Shown one piece after another: positions 16,532 to 25,552 of a stretch of DNA of 64,000 nt. The notes beneath the pieces are model-generated. The model was given only the letters and a program-made list of their open reading frames with translations. It was not told where the DNA came from and searched no databases. The DNA comes from an uncultured Chloroflexota bacterium. Its GTDB lineage: Bacteria > Chloroflexota > Chloroflexia > Chloroflexales > Roseiflexaceae. Each line of letters begins with the position of its first letter. The stretch's first letter is position 1. The stretch spans positions 31,973 to 95,972 of the forward strand of contig CALFIC010000151.1 in NCBI GenBank assembly GCA_937876225.1. Direction: 5' to 3'. The position numbers and the translations under genes are program-made.

Positions 16532-17563
16532 TTAGAATTCTGACATTACATTGGCAAAGGCATCACGGCTGGGGCGGAGGTGAGATTCATCGATATAAGC
16601 CAACGGCGTATCGCTCAAATTCATCATTTGGGGCAATGTCGCCCGTGCTTCGTTGATATACAGCAACCCGGTCACAAATTCATTGGCGATCCGGGATTCT
16701 TCCATCAACTTCATCGCCTGCCAGCGATCAGTGGGGTCGTATTCACGAGCCAATTTGCGCAACTTAATCATCGGGCCATCGTGCAAGCGCACCATCTGCT
16801 CCGTGCCTGGCTCGTAGTCAACTTGGACTTCGTTGTAGCTGGGAATGAACGTAATGTCTTGGATGCGCTCTTCGTGCTCTTTGCCATAGGTGTAGCTTTT
16901 GGTCGAAGCATCTTGGTTGTTAAAGGTCACACAGGGACTGATGATATCAATCACTGCCGTCCCTTCGTAACACAAGGCCGCCTTGAGCAATTCACGTACC
17001 TGCTTGGCGTCACCCGCAAACGAACGGGCCACAAAGCCACAATCCGCTGCCAAGGCTTCGGCACAAATGTCGATAGGAGGCAATTCGTTGATCCCGGCGT
17101 ACTTGAGGTTCTGGCCGACATCGGCGGTGGCCGAATGTTGGCCTTTGGTCAAGCCATAGACGCCGTTGTTTTCGACGATATAGACCATCGATACATTGCG
17201 GCGCATCATGTGCTTAAATTGCCCAAAACCAATGCTGCCCGTATCGCCATCACCGCTAATCCCGATAGGCAACAAGGTGCGATTGGCAAGTGCCACGCCG
17301 GTGGTGACCGACGGCATACGACCATGCAAGGTGTTGAAGCCAAATGAACGGCCAAGGAAATAGGCTGGGGTCTTGCTCGAACACCCGATGCCACTCATTT
17401 TGACCACTTGGCGGGGGTCGAGCGACAAATCATAACAGGCCGCGATGATTTGGCTGGTTACCGAATTATGGCCACAGCCGGCGCACAATGTCGTCGTGCC
17501 ACCTTGGTAGTCTTGGCTGGTGAGTCCGATCCGATTGGTCGGACGATTCGTCACTGTTGTCAT
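16532..17563 (-). CDS. korB: 2-oxoacid:ferredoxin oxidoreductase, beta subunit (probable 2-oxoglutarate)
   Basis: 343 aa. This is the thiamine-diphosphate-binding half of the enzyme that oxidatively decarboxylates a 2-oxoacid, probably 2-oxoglutarate, to the acyl-CoA while reducing ferredoxin. It shows LCAGCGHNSVT, MSGIGCSSKTPAYF, the TPP/Mg motif GDGDTGSIGFGQF with downstream ENNGVYGLTKGQHSAT, and DIISPCVTFNN. No extra ferredoxin domain is fused. It lies 14 bp after korA in one operon and ends at a strong terminator. Substrate preference is inferred from the KorAB-type architecture and is not proven by residues. Confidence 0.9.
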   Translation of the reverse strand: MTTVTNRPTNRIGLTSQDYQGGTTTLCAGCGHNSVTSQIIAACYDLSLDPRQVVKMSGIGCSSKTPAYFLGRSFGFNTLHGRMPSVTTGVALANRTLLPIGISGDGDTGSIGFGQFKHMMRRNVSMVYIVENNGVYGLTKGQHSATADVGQNLKYAGINELPPIDICAEALAADCGFVARSFAGDAKQVRELLKAALCYEGTAVIDIISPCVTFNNQDASTKSYTYGKEHEERIQDITFIPSYNEVQVDYEPGTEQMVRLHDGPMIKLRKLAREYDPTDRWQAMKLMEESRIANEFVTGLLYINEARATLPQMMNLSDTPLAYIDESHLRPSRDAFANVMSEF

Positions 17564-17577
17564 TGTGGGTACCTCGT

Positions 17578-19431
17578 TTATTTGTTTGCGCCGCCACGGT
17601 GCTGAAGGATACGATTGGTCACAAATTCGGCGGTCAATGGCAAGCCGTCACACAAATTGACGGCGCGCAATTTACCCGCCAGGGCCGGCACATGACTACA
17701 CAGCAATTGGAGCATCTGGCTGTCTTGATTCAATTCCACCACATAGACTTCATCGTGCTGGGCCACAAACTGGCTGACATCGTCGTTGAATGGCAATGCC
17801 CGTACCCGTAAGTAGCTACTTTCGACACCCTGAGCGCGCAGATAATCGCGTGCTTCGCGCACCGCATCATGGGTCGACCCGTAGGCGATAATCCCCACCG
17901 AAGCGCCCGGCTTGATGTCTGCAATCGGCGCTGGCACCAGCGTACGGGCCGTGTCGTGTTTGCGCGACAAGCGATCCATGTTGCGCTTCCAGTCGTCGTT
18001 GCGCTCGCTATACAACGCCGCTTCGTTATGTCCCGTACCACGACCGAGCCACGCAGCCCGGGGATGTTGATTGCCGGGGATGGTGCGATACGCCACGCCA
18101 TCACCATCGACATCACGGTAGCGGCCCCATTGGTTGTTGTGTTCCGCCAAAAACGCTTCGAAGGACTCGGTGTGCAATACTTTGCCACGGTTGAGTGGTT
18201 GGCTGGGGTAATCAAATGGTTTGGTCATCCAATTGTTCATCCCCAAATCGAGGTCACTCAATACCAGCACCGGCGTTTGCAGTTGCTCAGCCAAATCAAA
18301 GGCCACCCCGGCGAAGTCAAAGCATTCTTGCATCGAGCCAGGCAACAAACAGACGTGGCGGCTATCGCCATGCCCGAGGTAGTATGCCGACAAAATATCG
18401 CCTTGCGAGACGCGCGTAGGCAATCCAGTCGACGGTCCCATCCGCATAATATCCCAAATCACAATCGGCACTTCGGCGAAATACGCCAGGCCACCGAATT
18501 CGTTCATCAACGAAATTCCTGGCCCTGACGTGGCCGTCATCGCCCGCGTACCAGCCCACCCGGCACCCACAATAATACCCGCAGCGGCGAGCTCGTCTTC
18601 GGCTTGGATGATGGCGTAGTTGACTTTGCCGTCCTCGGCAGGGCGCAATTTGGGCGCATAGTCGGTAATGGCATCGACTAAGCTGGTCGACGGGGTAATC
18701 GGGTACCAGGCTACCACCGACACGCCACCCACCACCGCGCCAATCCCGGCTGCGGTGTTCCCGTCGATGAGGATTTGGCCGCCGGTTTCGTTCATGGCAG
18801 CCACGCGGAAGGGGTCTTGTTTGGGCAAATTGGCGCGTACATAGTTCATCGCCAAATCAACCATGGCTAAATTCATGTCAACCGCTTTGCGCTTGCCATT
18901 GAAGTGGTGCATCAAAGCTGCTTCGATTTGACCACGATCAATCCCCAACAACTCAGTCAAAACACCCACATACGCCATGTTGGTGATGTAATCACGCAGG
19001 CTCTGGGGGGGATTGAGTTCTTTGATGAATTCTTTGACCGGTACTGCGTATGACACTACATCGCTACGCGGGGTGGTGAATTTGAGGTCAGCAGGGTGAA
19101 TACAGACACCGCCACTAGGGAGTTTGGCCAAATCCTCGTCAGAGGTACGCGGATTGAAGGCAATCAAAATTTCAGAATGTTCGCGCCGTGCCGTATAGCC
19201 ATGCTTACTGACACGGATGGCATACCACGTTGGTAAGCCTTGGATATTCGAAGGGAACAGGTTTTTGCCACTCACTGGAATGCCCATTTTGAAAATGGCG
19301 CGGATGAGGGCGTTGTTGGCTGTCTGACTCCCCGAACCGTTTTCGGTGGCCGCTACGATCGTAAAGTCATTGACGATTGGCGTATGCGGATCGTACGTTG
19401 ATGATTGGACAGCGGTGTCAATTATTGTCAT
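17578..19431 (-). CDS. korA: 2-oxoacid:ferredoxin oxidoreductase, fused gamma-alpha subunit
   Basis: 617 aa. The N-terminal ~190 residues are the gamma domain (ENGSGSQTANNALIRAIFKMGIPV). The alpha domain follows, with the pyrimidine-binding region (YPITPSTSLVDAITDYA, AIIQAEDELAAAGIIVGAGWAG, TATSGPGISLMNEF) and a C-terminal transketolase-like region (VGIIAYGSTHDAVREA). With KorB it forms the 2-oxoacid:ferredoxin oxidoreductase. The ATG is preceded by GGGAGCC. A minus-strand extended -10 (TGCTATAAT) lies at 19475-19467, so the operon starts here. Confidence 0.92.
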   Translation of the reverse strand: MTIIDTAVQSSTYDPHTPIVNDFTIVAATENGSGSQTANNALIRAIFKMGIPVSGKNLFPSNIQGLPTWYAIRVSKHGYTARREHSEILIAFNPRTSDEDLAKLPSGGVCIHPADLKFTTPRSDVVSYAVPVKEFIKELNPPQSLRDYITNMAYVGVLTELLGIDRGQIEAALMHHFNGKRKAVDMNLAMVDLAMNYVRANLPKQDPFRVAAMNETGGQILIDGNTAAGIGAVVGGVSVVAWYPITPSTSLVDAITDYAPKLRPAEDGKVNYAIIQAEDELAAAGIIVGAGWAGTRAMTATSGPGISLMNEFGGLAYFAEVPIVIWDIMRMGPSTGLPTRVSQGDILSAYYLGHGDSRHVCLLPGSMQECFDFAGVAFDLAEQLQTPVLVLSDLDLGMNNWMTKPFDYPSQPLNRGKVLHTESFEAFLAEHNNQWGRYRDVDGDGVAYRTIPGNQHPRAAWLGRGTGHNEAALYSERNDDWKRNMDRLSRKHDTARTLVPAPIADIKPGASVGIIAYGSTHDAVREARDYLRAQGVESSYLRVRALPFNDDVSQFVAQHDEVYVVELNQDSQMLQLLCSHVPALAGKLRAVNLCDGLPLTAEFVTNRILQHRGGANK

Positions 19432-19512
19432 GCCAGGCTCCCATGATGTGCCATTATGCGCCGGTCATTATAGCACAGGAATGATACATTGCATGCAACC
19501 CTGTCTCTTACT

Positions 19513-19546
19513 GGTGGAGCGACACTTTATGCCGTGCCGCTCCACC
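19513..19546 (-). terminator. Possible terminator downstream of pyrE
   Basis: An inverted repeat GGTGGAGCG / CGCTCCACC, extendable to about 13 bp with one wobble pair, lies 9 bp after the pyrE stop. No T-tract follows, so this is a weak or rho-assisted terminator at best. Confidence 0.5.
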
Positions 19547-19554
19547 ACTGCCCC

Positions 19555-20172
19555 CTACGCCATCCATCCCTGCGGATTAGCCGACCATGATTCCACCAAG
19601 GCGCGATCGTCACTTTTGAGGAAGCCCTCGGCCACCGCAACCTCGAGCAACGGGGTCAACCACGTCAACGGGGTCAATGGCGCCTTGGCCGCCACAAATC
19701 GGTCAAATGTGGCTTGCCAACCATACGTAAAGATACAGGCACAAGTGACAGCACTGGCCCCTTCGGTGTATAATGCCTCAATAGCAGTCACGGCACTTTC
19801 GCCCGTTGACACGGTATCTTCAAGCAACAATACCCGTTTGCCATTGATGTCGGCGCCTTCGACTTGGCGTCCACGTCCGTGTGTTTTGGCGCCGCTCCGC
19901 ACATACGCCATCGGGCGAGCGGCCCGCTCGGCCACCCATGCCGCCCACGGGATGCCCGCAGTGGCGGTACCCGCTACCACGTCAACGTCCGTCACCAACG
20001 CCGCAAAGGCGTCGCTGATGATTTGGCGGGTGGCGACATTCCCAATCAACAAACGATTGTCACAGTAAATCGGCGACTTAATCCCCGATGCAAATGTAAA
20101 TGGCTGATGGGGGCGCAACAATACCGCATGCGCTTGTAACAACGCCAATGCCACTTGGGATTGATTCGACAT
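19555..20172 (-). CDS. pyrE: Orotate phosphoribosyltransferase
   Basis: 205 aa. It transfers phosphoribose from PRPP to orotate in pyrimidine synthesis. Visible motifs are FTFASGIKSPIYCDNR at the N terminus, AGTATAGIPWAAW, YVRSGAKTHGRGRQVEG, and the PRPP loop VLLLEDTVSTGESAV, close to the canonical EDxxTTG form. The ATG at 20172 follows AAGGAG. The start codon of the divergent Hsp70-like gene is only 16 bp away, so both ribosome sites share the same few bases. It is the only pyrimidine gene in the window. Confidence 0.9.
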   Translation of the reverse strand: MSNQSQVALALLQAHAVLLRPHQPFTFASGIKSPIYCDNRLLIGNVATRQIISDAFAALVTDVDVVAGTATAGIPWAAWVAERAARPMAYVRSGAKTHGRGRQVEGADINGKRVLLLEDTVSTGESAVTAIEALYTEGASAVTCACIFTYGWQATFDRFVAAKAPLTPLTWLTPLLEVAVAEGFLKSDDRALVESWSANPQGWMA

Positions 20173-20188
20173 GAGAGGCTCCTTCATT

Positions 20189-21571
20189 ATGTACGTCGGA
20201 TTAGACTTCGGTACCACAAACTCTAGTGTATCAATTTATGACGGCTCCACCGTCACCTTGTTACCACTCGACCCATTTAGCGCCAACCCCCGCGTCATGC
20301 GCACTACCCTGTTTATTGCCCGCGGTGGCACCGACCGCAAACCCGAGCCCGGTGAGCGTTTTATTGGCCGGGAAGCCATCAACCGCTTTACCCAAGCCAA
20401 TGTCGGGCGCACGATTGAATACGCCTGGCAAGATTTCGGCAAAACCGAGTTGCTTGATGGTAACGGCGCCATCATCTTCCAGAGTATTGGCGCCCTCATC
20501 GACCAAAACATCCCCGGACGCTTGTTTCAATCACTCAAATCCCACCTGCGCGATAGTGACTTTGTCGATACCAACGTCTTTGGTACCCCTTACCGCATCG
20601 AAGAGCTCATCGCCATCGTGCTGCGCATGATTGTCGACCGCATCGAAGTCATCCTCGGCGACAAAGTCACCCGCATGGTTATCGGCCGCCCCGTGCACTA
20701 TTCGCACAACCCCGATCACGACCAAATCGCCATCGACCGTATGCGTGAAGCGTGTCAATTGGCCGCCTTGCCTGCATTCGCCTTTTTGCCCGAACCCAAC
20801 GCCGCCGCCGTGGCCTATGCCCGCACCGCCCCCGCCGATCAACGGGCCTTGGTCTTTGACTTCGGTGGTGGTACCCTCGACGTCACGATTATCGCAACAG
20901 ACGGCAAAGGGGGCAGTCGCGTCCTCAGCAACGACGGTGTGCCCGTCGGTGGTGACGTGATGGATCAACGCATCATGATGGGCAAACTCTTGGCTCACTT
21001 TGGTGTCGACTCCAAAATCGGTCGCCAACGCATGCCCTTCCCCGCCGCCATCTCCGATCGTCTCAGCGAATGGCAAAGTATCTTTGAATTATCGCATCCT
21101 AAATACATGCCCATCATCGAAGATTTGCTTCATACCAGCACCCAACCCGAATTGGTCGCCCAGCTCAAAGTATTGGTCAACCAAAACTACGGCTTGCCCC
21201 TGTTTGAAGCGGTCGAACAAGCCAAAGTGCGCCTCAGTAACGACGAACGCACCAACGTGTCGATGCATGTGCCAGGCATCGACATCGAGCAACTCATCGA
21301 ACGCTGGGATTTCGAGCGCCTCATCGGCCCCGACATCCGCGCCGTGGCTGCCTGTGTCGACCGCGCCGTGGCCGCCGCCAACCTCAGTCCCAACGACATC
21401 AACGTGGTGCTCCGCACCGGCGGTTCGTCGCGCATTCCCGCCTTTGTGCGCATGCTGACCCAACGCTTTGGCAGTGCCGCCATGGTCGAAATGGACCCCT
21501 TCACCGGTGTGGCCCAAGGCCTCGGCATCGCCGCCGCTGATAATGCATTTTTTGACCAATTGCAAAAATAA
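20189..21571 (+). CDS. Hsp70-family (YegD-like) ATPase without substrate-binding domain
   Basis: 460 aa. The actin/Hsp70 nucleotide-binding domain is complete: phosphate-1 loop YVGLDFGTTNSSVSIYDG, phosphate-2 FDFGGGTLDVTII, and the adenosine motif LRTGGSSRIPAFVRML. The protein ends after the nucleotide-binding domain plus an insert (~residues 280-350), so it lacks the peptide-binding lid of DnaK and resembles E. coli YegD in size. It is probably a cytoplasmic chaperone-like ATPase with an unknown client. The ATG at 20189 follows GAGAGG. The codon bias is strong, as in highly expressed neighbours. Confidence 0.85.
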   Translation: MYVGLDFGTTNSSVSIYDGSTVTLLPLDPFSANPRVMRTTLFIARGGTDRKPEPGERFIGREAINRFTQANVGRTIEYAWQDFGKTELLDGNGAIIFQSIGALIDQNIPGRLFQSLKSHLRDSDFVDTNVFGTPYRIEELIAIVLRMIVDRIEVILGDKVTRMVIGRPVHYSHNPDHDQIAIDRMREACQLAALPAFAFLPEPNAAAVAYARTAPADQRALVFDFGGGTLDVTIIATDGKGGSRVLSNDGVPVGGDVMDQRIMMGKLLAHFGVDSKIGRQRMPFPAAISDRLSEWQSIFELSHPKYMPIIEDLLHTSTQPELVAQLKVLVNQNYGLPLFEAVEQAKVRLSNDERTNVSMHVPGIDIEQLIERWDFERLIGPDIRAVAACVDRAVAAANLSPNDINVVLRTGGSSRIPAFVRMLTQRFGSAAMVEMDPFTGVAQGLGIAAADNAFFDQLQK

Positions 21572-21585
21572 CCCAGACACACAAA

Positions 21586-21620
21586 AACGTCGGAGCTTTC
21601 GTGATGAAAGCTCCGACGTT
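21586..21620. terminator. Bidirectional terminator
   Basis: A perfect 15-bp stem (AACGTCGGAGCTTTC, loop GTGAT) lies between the Hsp70-like gene (+) and the small zinc-finger gene (-). A-rich DNA before it gives a short T-tract on the minus strand. Confidence 0.85.
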
Positions 21621-21638
21621 ACCGTGACCAGTGGGGAA

Positions 21639-21833
21639 TTAACCCAAGGTCTTTTGGTGGCAGGTGCGGTGGTGGTAGGTCTTGTTGCGACGGCGATCGT
21701 CCATCAACACAATCATTTCACGGTCGTTCATGATGCGTTGGTTGCAGTTGACGCAGGTGTGCACCGTAGCGCGACCGCTCTTGTCACGGGCCGTAACGTC
21801 CGTCTTTGACTTACCCTTGGTTTCTTTGGCCAT
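21639..21833 (-). CDS. Small basic zinc-finger-like protein
   Basis: 64 aa. A lysine/arginine-rich N terminus (MAKETKGKSKTDVTARDKSGR) precedes a likely zinc-binding unit: CVNC, about 23 residues, then HHRTCH, giving a Cys2 plus His/Cys set. It is too small for an enzyme. It resembles a ribosome- or nucleic-acid-associated finger protein, but I cannot place it in bL28, bL33 or another named ribosomal family. A G-A-rich ribosome site is weak. It has its own terminator and stands alone between the Hsp70-like gene and the ileS leader. Confidence 0.65.
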   Translation of the reverse strand: MAKETKGKSKTDVTARDKSGRATVHTCVNCNQRIMNDREMIVLMDDRRRNKTYHHRTCHQKTLG

Positions 21834-21946
21834 GATAATGCTCCATGTATCTCATATGAATACGAAAACATGGGTTGATTATACCACATTACACCGTAAC
21901 AGCGAAAGATGTTTTGCCAGTAGTTTTCATTATTGCAAAAATACCG

Positions 21947-22220
21947 TATAATGCCCACATAGCGATGACGAAGACACGTCGGCAGTTCCCCGTTTGACCA
22001 GCGAATGCGCAAGTGGTGAGAGGCGCAGCAACGGCACTGACCGATATCCCTTCTGAGCAGGAGGCCCAAGCAGCCCACGCTGTGTGTAAGCCGACCGGGT
22101 GCCCTCCGTCACAGGGGCAGAGCGTGTTCGCGCTCACAAAGCGGCCACATGTTGCATGTGGCAATCAGGGTGGTACCGCGGGGTCTCTGCACCTCGTCCC
22201 TGCCAGGGGCGGGTTTTTTT
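21947..22220 (+). promoter_or_regulatory. T-box riboswitch, isoleucine-specific (ileS leader)
   Basis: A TATAAT -10 at 21947-21952 starts the leader. Stem I begins near GCGATGACGAAG (21962). The specifier is ATC (Ile) at 22046-22048, followed by CCTTCTGAGC. The T-box AGGGTGGTACCGCG is at 22167-22180. A terminator (22193-22200 with 22206-22213) and seven T residues end at 22220. Uncharged tRNA-Ile should pair with ATC and with the T-box and allow read-through into ileS. Confidence 0.93.
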
Positions 22221-22255
22221 GTGTTGATTTTTTGACACACCAAAAGGGGATTTGT

Positions 22256-25200
22256 ATGACATTTCGTGCAGTCGACACGCGTGCGTCATTTGTCGCACTC
22301 GAAGATCGCATCGGCGAGTATTGGCGCACCCACGACATCAAGCGCCATGCCCTCGCTCACGGCGACCACAGCAAACCATTTATTTTTTATGAAGGGCCAC
22401 CCACCGCCAACGGCAAACCGGGTGTGCACCACGTCGAAGCCCGCGTCTCCAAAGATATCATCATCCGCTACCATCGCATGTGTGGCCAATACGTCATCGG
22501 CGCCCGTGGTGGCTGGGATACCCACGGCCTACCCGTCGAAATCGAAGTCGAAAAAAAGCTGGGCTTTGCCGGCAAACCCGACATCGAACGCTACGGCATC
22601 GCCAACTTCAATGCCGAATGCAAAAGTAGCGTGTTGACCTATATCGGCGAATGGGAAAAAATGACCGATCGCATCGCCTATTGGATCGACATGGAAAAGC
22701 CCTACAGTACCTTCGATAATTCCTACATCGAATCACTGTGGTGGATCCTGCGTCAATTCTGGGATCGCGATTTGCTCTTCCGCGACTACAAAGTCACCAT
22801 GCACTGCCCGCGCTGTGGCACCACCCTCAGCGACGCCGAAGTCAACCAAGGCTTCGAAGACGACGTCGACGACCCCTCGGTGTGGTTACGCTTCCGCCTC
22901 GCCCCCTCGGGCCACCCCCTCGACCACGCCCTGGCCGGTGCCGCATTCCTGGCATGGACCACTACGCCTTGGACATTGCCCGCCAACGTGGCCCTGGCCG
23001 TCAACCCCGAAGCCGACTATGTGTTGGCCCAAACCGGCAGCGAAGATCACCCCGAAAAAGTCATTCTCGCCGCCAGCCTGGCCGAAAAAGTCCTCGGCGA
23101 ACAGCACACCATCCTCGCCACCTACAAAGGCAGCGACCTCGTCGGTGCCCGCTACACCCGTTTGTTTGACGGCGTGCCTGGCCCTGGCGACCAACCCGAC
23201 CTCACGCAAGCCTACCGTGTCATCGGCGACGACTTCGTCTCGCTCGACGATGGTACCGGTATCGTGCATATCGCCCCTGCCTATGGTGACCTCGATGTAG
23301 GCCGCAAACACGGCTTACCGACCCTCTTTTCGGTTGATTTGAGTGGCAACACCATGCCCCAATTCGCCGAATTGGGCTTCGCCAACATGTTTTTTAAGGC
23401 GGCTGACCCCGTCATCACCAAGCTCCTCAAAGAGCGGGGCGATTTGTTCAAAAGTGGTCGCGTCAAGCACGCCTACCCCTTTTGTTGGCGCTGCAAAACG
23501 GCTTTGCTCTACTACGCCAAGCCCAGCTGGTATATCCGCACCACAGCCCTCAAAGATCGCTTGGTTGCCACCAACCAAGAAGTCCAATGGGTGCCAGAGC
23601 ACATCAAAAACGGCCGCTTTGGCAACTGGTTGTCCAACAACATCGACTGGGCCATTAGCCGCGAACGCTATTGGGGCACACCGTTGCCCATCTGGATTTC
23701 GGCTGACGGTCAACACAGCGAATGTATCGGCTCGGTCGCCGAGCTCTCGGCCAAGGTGGGGCGTTCGCTGAGCGACCTCGACTTGCACCGCCCCTATGTC
23801 GACGAAATCACCTGGGAAGACCCCGTGCACGGCACCATGCGCCGCATCCCCGATGTGGCCGACTGCTGGTTTGACTCGGGCGCCATGCCGGTAGCACAGT
23901 GGCACTACCCCTTCGAAAACAAAGAACTCTTCGAACAGTACGCCGGCCAAGCCGACTACATCTCGGAAGCCATCGACCAAACCCGCGGCTGGTTTTATAC
24001 CCTGCACGCCGTGTCGACGCTCTTGTTTGACCGTCCCGCCTTCAAAAACGTGATTTGTTTGGGGCATATCCTCGACGGCAAAGGCGAAAAAATGTCCAAG
24101 TCCAAGGGCAATATCGTCAATCCGTGGGATATCATCAACGAATTCGGCACCGACGCCGTGCGTTGGTACATGTTTGCCTCGGCACCGCCCTACAACCCGC
24201 GCCGCTTTTCGCGCGAGCTCATCGGCGACATGTTGCGCCAATTCACCTTGACCCTCTGGAACACCTATTCGTTTTTTGTGACCTATGCCAACCTCGATGG
24301 CTGGACTCCTGCCGGACTGCTCAACGCCGACGGCAGTCTGACCCTCGATATCGCCACCCTCACCAATCCCCTCGACCGCTGGGCTTTGGCACGCCTCGAC
24401 AATTTGGTGCGTACCGTTACCACCGAACTCGACGGCTACGACATCCATGCCCCCGCCAAAGCCATCGAGCGCTTCGTCGAAGAAATGTCGAACTGGTATG
24501 TCCGTCGTAGTCGCCGACGCTTCTGGAAGACCGCCAACGACGCCGATACCCAAGCCGCCTATGCCACCTTGTATACCTGCTTGGTGACCCTCAGCAAGCT
24601 GTTGGCGCCCTTCATGCCCTTTATGGCCGAAGAAATCTACGCCAATTTGGTGCTCAGCAAAGCCCCCAACGCCAGTACTTCGGTGCACATGGCCAGCTGG
24701 CCGGTGAGTGTGCCGGCCTGGAGTGACGACGCCCTCGTGCAAAGCATCGACGTGGTACAAACCATTGTCGGCTTGGGTCGGGCTGCCCGCCGCAGTGCCG
24801 CCACCAAAATCCGGCAACCCCTGCCCCTCATGCTGGTACGCGTCCCCTCCAATGTGGCCGCCAGCCTGCCCGCCTTTGAAGGCGACCTGCGCGAAGAGCT
24901 CAACGTCAAAGCAATCCGTTGGCTCGAAACCGGCGCTACCTTCATCGACTACCGCTTCAAACCCAACTTGCGCGTGGTCGGCAAAAAATACGGCAAATTG
25001 GTGCCCGCCTTGACCGAAGCACTCAAAGCGCTCGACAACGATAGTGCCCGGGCGCACGCCATCGCCGTCGAAAACGGCCAGTCGTTTGATCTGGTGGTCG
25101 ACGGCCAAACCCTGACCGTCGCACCCGACGAAGTCTTGGTCGAAACGTCGTCACCCGATGGCTACGCCGTCGCCGAAGAAAACGGCGTCTTGGCTGCCCT

Positions 25201-25498
25201 CGATACCACCCTCACCCCCGATTTGGTGGCCGAAGGTATCGCCCGTGAAGTGGTGCGCTATATCCAAGATGCCCGCAAAAACGCCGGCTTCGCGATTTCG
25301 GACCGCATAAACGTCGTCATCGACGGCGTCGACAACGATCCGTTGCTCACCGCCACCATCACCACTTGGCACGACTACATGTGCGCCGAAACCCTCGCCG
25401 AACAATTGGTACTCGGCAAAGGCCTGCCCGGCGCCCACCTCGAGACCCTCGAACTCGACGACAAAACCCTCACCATTGCCGTCAGCAAAGCCGAATAA
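22256..25498 (+). CDS. ileS: Isoleucyl-tRNA synthetase, IleS2-like
   Basis: 1080 aa, class I synthetase charging tRNA-Ile. The HIGH-equivalent is GVHH within FYEGPPTANGKPGVHH and the KMSKS loop is KGEKMSKSKGN. The editing (CP1) domain includes WTTTPWTLPANVALAV, and the anticodon-binding region includes NWYVRRSRRRFW. The EGPPTANG form and the ~1050-aa length match the eukaryote-like IleS2 clade rather than the IleS1 type with DGPPYANG. IleS2 enzymes are typically less sensitive to mupirocin. The start at 22256 lies after the T-box terminator with AAAAGGGGA as ribosome site; a longer in-frame start would fall inside the riboswitch. Confidence 0.95.
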   Translation: MTFRAVDTRASFVALEDRIGEYWRTHDIKRHALAHGDHSKPFIFYEGPPTANGKPGVHHVEARVSKDIIIRYHRMCGQYVIGARGGWDTHGLPVEIEVEKKLGFAGKPDIERYGIANFNAECKSSVLTYIGEWEKMTDRIAYWIDMEKPYSTFDNSYIESLWWILRQFWDRDLLFRDYKVTMHCPRCGTTLSDAEVNQGFEDDVDDPSVWLRFRLAPSGHPLDHALAGAAFLAWTTTPWTLPANVALAVNPEADYVLAQTGSEDHPEKVILAASLAEKVLGEQHTILATYKGSDLVGARYTRLFDGVPGPGDQPDLTQAYRVIGDDFVSLDDGTGIVHIAPAYGDLDVGRKHGLPTLFSVDLSGNTMPQFAELGFANMFFKAADPVITKLLKERGDLFKSGRVKHAYPFCWRCKTALLYYAKPSWYIRTTALKDRLVATNQEVQWVPEHIKNGRFGNWLSNNIDWAISRERYWGTPLPIWISADGQHSECIGSVAELSAKVGRSLSDLDLHRPYVDEITWEDPVHGTMRRIPDVADCWFDSGAMPVAQWHYPFENKELFEQYAGQADYISEAIDQTRGWFYTLHAVSTLLFDRPAFKNVICLGHILDGKGEKMSKSKGNIVNPWDIINEFGTDAVRWYMFASAPPYNPRRFSRELIGDMLRQFTLTLWNTYSFFVTYANLDGWTPAGLLNADGSLTLDIATLTNPLDRWALARLDNLVRTVTTELDGYDIHAPAKAIERFVEEMSNWYVRRSRRRFWKTANDADTQAAYATLYTCLVTLSKLLAPFMPFMAEEIYANLVLSKAPNASTSVHMASWPVSVPAWSDDALVQSIDVVQTIVGLGRAARRSAATKIRQPLPLMLVRVPSNVAASLPAFEGDLREELNVKAIRWLETGATFIDYRFKPNLRVVGKKYGKLVPALTEALKALDNDSARAHAIAVENGQSFDLVVDGQTLTVAPDEVLVETSSPDGYAVAEENGVLAALDTTLTPDLVAEGIAREVVRYIQDARKNAGFAISDRINVVIDGVDNDPLLTATITTWHDYMCAETLAEQLVLGKGLPGAHLETLELDDKTLTIAVSKAE

Positions 25499-25508
25499 TC
25501 ACACTGTC

Positions 25509-25542
25509 ATCCCGCGTCTGCACAGTGCAGACGCGGGATTTT
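25509..25542 (+). terminator. Terminator after ileS
   Basis: A perfect 15-bp stem (ATCCCGCGTCTGCAC) around a single A, followed by TTTT. The GGAGG of the next gene begins directly after it, so any transcript passing it carries the hairpin next to the ribosome site. Confidence 0.8.
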
Positions 25543-25552
25543 GGAGGATTGC

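Noticed and set aside
21639..21833. Ribosomal protein bL28 or bL33
   Set aside because: Size and basic N terminus fit, but the sequence around CVNC and HHRTCH does not follow either family.
22013..22255. N-terminal extension of IleS by 81 codons
   Set aside because: It would cover the T-box, its antiterminator and its terminator; the conserved enzyme begins at 22256 after the poly-T.
23315..25108. A 597-codon open frame on the minus strand inside ileS
   Set aside because: It is antisense to conserved synthetase sequence, with low-complexity Gly/His/Val-rich content; open only because of biased codons in ileS.
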